DNA of 64,000 nucleotides from assembly GCA_042219835.1 (NCBI GenBank), contig JBHJMN010000019.1, positions 37,033 to 101,032 of the forward strand. Direction: 5' to 3'. Position 1 is the first letter of the stretch. Each line of letters starts with the position of its first letter. This stretch comes from Paenibacillus_G elgii_A (lineage in GTDB: Bacteria > Bacillota > Bacilli > Paenibacillales > NBRC-103111). This document shows, one piece after another, positions 61,504 to 64,000 of the stretch. A program made the translations under genes and the position numbers. The notes under the pieces were generated by a model that saw only the letters and a program-made list of their open reading frames with translations, was not told where the DNA came from and ran no database searches.

Positions 61504-62277
61504 ATGTTCTCCAATGTTTATCCGAATTTTCATAAAGGCCGGATTCTGAAGCGGGAGATGCTGGAGAGCCTGAGGGATTATCCGAGGCAGCTCGCGGACC
61601 TGTATTTTCAGTCGTACTCGGCCGGCATCGTAGCGGGAGTCGATGTAAGAGTGGAAGCGGAACAGCTCGTGGTCGGCTGCGGGATCGTCAAGCACGGCGG
61701 CCGGCTGTATACGCTGGAGGAGGAGCATCAGGTGCCTTACGCTGCGACCGGCAAGGAGACGGTGCTCAAAATCCGCTTTCACGCAGCGGAAGAGCAAAGC
61801 GATTATACGGTGTACGGCGCGGAGCTCGTCTTGGACGAGGCGACTGCCGACGATAGCGAGCTGGAGCTTGGCCGGTTCAAGCTGAAAGAGGGCGCGAAGC
61901 TGCGGTCGGAGTACCAGAGCTTCGCGGACTTCGCCACCGAGTTCAATACGTGGAACATAATCCACGCGGCTTATGCGGGCGTCGGGCAGCGAAGCATTCA
62001 CCCTGCGTTGCTGCGGTATTTTGCCGGCCAACTGCTCAGCCGGGGCAGCACGAACCCGTACGACATCGCTTTTGCGATGCAGTGCATGAGCCAGGAAGCC
62101 GTCGACCGCGAGCTGATCCTGCATTATATCGGGACCCGGCTCGGCATGGGTTATAAGCCGTACGACAATGGGCAGATTCACAAATATTTGGGACGCATAT
62201 TGGACGACGTCCAAGGCGGAAACCGCCGAGGGCCGGAAATAAGGCCGGGCGGTCCGCGGCGGATGATTGTCGATTAA
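61504..62277 (+). CDS. Baseplate-like protein, function not recognised
   Basis: This 257-residue soluble protein begins FSNVYPNFHKGRILKREMLE and continues SAGIVAGVDVRVEAEQLVVG and CGIVKHGGRLYTLEEE. That pattern, a gripping beta-domain start followed by a short helical C-terminal part, recalls baseplate wedge or TssK-like shell domains. I cannot name the family with confidence. It is 10 bases after the Hsp70-like gene, with AGGAGG before the ATG, and precedes the spike gene. Confidence 0.6.
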   Translation: MFSNVYPNFHKGRILKREMLESLRDYPRQLADLYFQSYSAGIVAGVDVRVEAEQLVVGCGIVKHGGRLYTLEEEHQVPYAATGKETVLKIRFHAAEEQSDYTVYGAELVLDEATADDSELELGRFKLKEGAKLRSEYQSFADFATEFNTWNIIHAAYAGVGQRSIHPALLRYFAGQLLSRGSTNPYDIAFAMQCMSQEAVDRELILHYIGTRLGMGYKPYDNGQIHKYLGRILDDVQGGNRRGPEIRPGGPRRMIVD

Positions 62278-62300
62278 TTGAGCGAGGGACGGTGAGCGGA

Positions 62301-62900
62301 ATGGAATTTATGGATGAGAAAATTCAGGCGCTGCTGAACGAAGCGGAACAAGCGAAGCAGCCAAACGACATTCTCACGGGACCGGTGAGGGTAGGCAACA
62401 GATACTATACGTTCGAGGAGCAAGCGTTTTTCGACGGCAAGCTGACGATGTATATCCCGCAGGATTTTACGGATATGCCGGAGCAGGTGCGGAAAGTGAA
62501 ATACCCGTACGAAGCACGTCCGCCGATCGTCAAATCCGACGAGACCGGCAGTATCGCGTTCACCTTAAACCGGATCGACCACGACCTGCAGGAAGAGTGG
62601 GTCGAGGAATTGACCGGCGGCATGAAAGCCGGCATCCGGCGGACGAACCCGACCCATCTGTTCTTTTCGGACGGCACGGAAGAGGCGAACGGCAAGAAGA
62701 TCGGGTACTTCGAATTTAAGAGCCCCGTTTTGGACGGATTTATGTATCAGCTTTTCTTTTTCTTCGTCTTCCACGGTAAAACCGGGATGGGGACGTTCAG
62801 CTGCCGCTACGCCGATTACGCCCAGTGGAGGGACATCGCGATCCAAGTCATCCGCACCGTTCACGTGTTGCCGCCGGATGACGGAGAGGAGCAAGCATGA
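62301..62900 (+). CDS. DcrB/PsbP-fold-like protein, candidate effector-loading adaptor
   Basis: This protein has 199 residues. After a short polar N-terminus, KLTMYIPQDFTDMPEQVRKV, then GSIAFTLNR, and the C-terminal TFSCRYADYAQWRDIAIQVI, VIRTVHVL outline the DcrB/PsbP (DUF1795-like) fold. In type VI systems the EagR/EagT chaperones that load effectors on VgrG have this fold. I prefer the ATG at 62301 with GGTGAG before it over the GTG at 62292. It overlaps the spike gene by 4 bases (ATGA), which supports a role at the spike. Confidence 0.58.
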   Translation: MEFMDEKIQALLNEAEQAKQPNDILTGPVRVGNRYYTFEEQAFFDGKLTMYIPQDFTDMPEQVRKVKYPYEARPPIVKSDETGSIAFTLNRIDHDLQEEWVEELTGGMKAGIRRTNPTHLFFSDGTEEANGKKIGYFEFKSPVLDGFMYQLFFFFVFHGKTGMGTFSCRYADYAQWRDIAIQVIRTVHVLPPDDGEEQA

Positions 62901-64000
62901 GCCAAAACCAGCCCGTTTATACAAGTGCCAACGTTGTGGTCGCCCCGTATCAATTCGAGCGGCTGCTCGACTTGACGCTGAATAAGCAATTGAATGAGCA
63001 TGTCAAGCTGTCCTTAAGCGGTATTGTACCGGAAGAGAAGCTCGATCAATACGTCGACGAGGCCGACGATCAGGAGCAGCTGGAAGTGTATGTGCAAGAC
63101 GGCGATCGCAAAATCGTCCTGTTTCAAGGCATCGTCACCGAAATGGCCGTGCAGGCGAACCGTAATGTCCGCACATTAACGATTGAGGCGACGAGCACTA
63201 CCCTCTTCATGGATCTTCAGAAAAAGAGCCGGTCTTTTCAAAATGCCGGCTTGGCTTACCGTGACCTGTTCGCGCAATTGACTGGGACCTATGCCAATGG
63301 TGATGTCATTGATGCGGCTTCGGGTGGCAAGACCATTGGGGGACTTATCGTACAATACCAGGAAACCGACTGGCAGTTTGCCAAGCGGCTCGCTTCCCAT
63401 GTTCATGCTCCGCTTACGCCGATCGGTATGCACAAAGGCCCACACTATTATGTCGGGCTTCCCGATTTGGGCGAGCCGGTGAAGCTGGACGAATACAATT
63501 ACACTATTCGCAGGGACCTGAAGGAAACCAAGCAGCATGCCGCGAACGGCTTGCCGGGAGTTGGCGACGAGAGCAGCATCCGCTATAAAGTGACAAGCCG
63601 CAGGCTGATCGAGCTCGGGAGCCCCGTTGCGTTTCGGCAGCGGACGCTCTACGTGACGCGAGCGGAAACGAAGCTCGAAGGCGATACGCTCATCAGCCAT
63701 TACGAGCTGCGGGACAAGCAAGGCGCAAGCTGCCCCACCACCTATGCGCATGCCTTGTCGGGCGCTTCGCTGTTCGGCAAGGTGCAAGGCGTGTCCAAGG
63801 ACAAAGTGAAGGTGGGGCTGCATATCGACAGGGGACACGATCCCGGGGCGATGTGGTTTCCGTACTCGACCGTCTATTCTTCCCCGGACGGAAGCGGCTG
63901 GTATTGCATGCCGGAAGCCGGCGACGAAGTGCGTCTCTATTTTCCCGACGAACGGGAAAGCAACGCCTTTGCCGCAAGCTCGGTCGACGCGGCCTCCTCC
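62897..64000 (+). CDS. VgrG/gpD-type spike protein, N-terminal 368 residues
   Basis: The gene runs off the right edge. The visible part contains the gpD-like domain of spike hubs: FERLLDLTLNKQLNEHVKLS, VLFQGIVTEMAVQANRNVRT, and the signature IVQYQETDWQFAKRLASH. It ends with the start of an OB-fold gp5-like domain (LFGKVQGVSKDKVKVGLHID, FPYSTVYSS, CMPEAGDEVRLYFPDE). Such proteins tip the tube of contractile injection systems. The C-terminal needle or effector part is not visible. The ATG overlaps the stop of the preceding gene. Confidence 0.85.
   Translation, partial: MSQNQPVYTSANVVVAPYQFERLLDLTLNKQLNEHVKLSLSGIVPEEKLDQYVDEADDQEQLEVYVQDGDRKIVLFQGIVTEMAVQANRNVRTLTIEATSTTLFMDLQKKSRSFQNAGLAYRDLFAQLTGTYANGDVIDAASGGKTIGGLIVQYQETDWQFAKRLASHVHAPLTPIGMHKGPHYYVGLPDLGEPVKLDEYNYTIRRDLKETKQHAANGLPGVGDESSIRYKVTSRRLIELGSPVAFRQRTLYVTRAETKLEGDTLISHYELRDKQGASCPTTYAHALSGASLFGKVQGVSKDKVKVGLHIDRGHDPGAMWFPYSTVYSSPDGSGWYCMPEAGDEVRLYFPDERESNAFAASSVDAASS

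Noticed and set aside
59631..61514. 627-codon minus-strand frame
   Set aside because: Antisense of the Hsp70-like gene, whose ATPase motifs identify the real frame.
46281..64000. Ordinary myophage prophage
   Set aside because: Kinase, phosphatases, FHA, vWA and chaperone genes are not phage-like, and no integrase, terminase, portal or capsid gene is visible. A prophage remnant downstream of 64000 cannot be fully excluded.
1..64000. CRISPR arrays, transposases, rRNA, replication origin
   Set aside because: I looked for regularly spaced short repeats, transposase motifs, rRNA-like sequence and DnaA-box clusters and saw none.

Overview
The window looks like chromosome of a Gram-positive, moderately GC-rich Bacillales bacterium, most probably Paenibacillus or a close relative. 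The evidence is LplB/YtcP-type sugar permeases with a membrane-bound AraC-type regulator, strong AGGAGG ribosome binding sites, some TTG and GTG starts, a B. subtilis-type pyridoxine kinase, and a modular peptide synthetase. No rRNA, intact tRNA gene, insertion sequence, integrase or CRISPR array was found.

Layout. (1) 1-6.1 kb: a carbohydrate uptake operon (two ABC permeases, binding lipoprotein, Gfo/Idh/MocA dehydrogenase) divergent from the N-terminal part of a membrane-anchored regulator. (2) 6.1-14.3 kb: an RNA-repair locus. Two WYL regulators are divergent from a noncoding RNA region carrying a circularly permuted tRNA mimic (a Y RNA), followed by Ro60/Rsr, an RlaP-type nucleotidyltransferase, an unrecognised helical protein and the RNA ligase RtcB. 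(3) 14.3-19.1 kb: an amidohydrolase, a very large GNAT-fusion protein and a TetR regulator, all on the minus strand. (4) 19.4-41.1 kb: a nonribosomal peptide cluster. FabI-like reductase, AMP ligase, ALDH-like protein, TPP enzyme, FabF-like ketosynthase and a FabZ-like hot-dog protein precede one 4915-residue four-module synthetase (C-A-T, C-A-T-E, C-A-T, C-A-T-TE). Specificity residues read Thr, D-aromatic (Phe-like), Orn/Dab and Glu, so the product is probably an N-capped tetrapeptide. (5) 41.2-46.0 kb: a decayed acetyltransferase, an ANT(4')-type aminoglycoside nucleotidyltransferase, a membrane protein divergent from a leaderless-looking TetR gene, pyridoxine kinase and glycerate kinase.

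(6) 46.3-64.0 kb, running off the end: the most unusual region. A Ser/Thr kinase and a membrane vWA protein lie beside a long plus-strand operon. It encodes a large protein that looks like a fused TssB/TssC sheath, a small tube-like protein, a J-domain protein, two FHA proteins, an active-looking PP2C phosphatase, a membrane pseudophosphatase, two unrecognised proteins, an Hsp70-like ATPase, a baseplate-like protein, a DcrB-like protein and a VgrG/gpD spike protein. I read it as a contractile injection apparatus wired to a phospho-Thr kinase/phosphatase/FHA circuit like the one controlling type VI secretion, but in a single-membrane bacterium. The sheath gene has a start site in which a hairpin appears to bring a distant Shine-Dalgarno sequence next to the ATG.

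Assignments rest on reading the translated sequence; no database search was run. Operon grouping is from strand and spacing.
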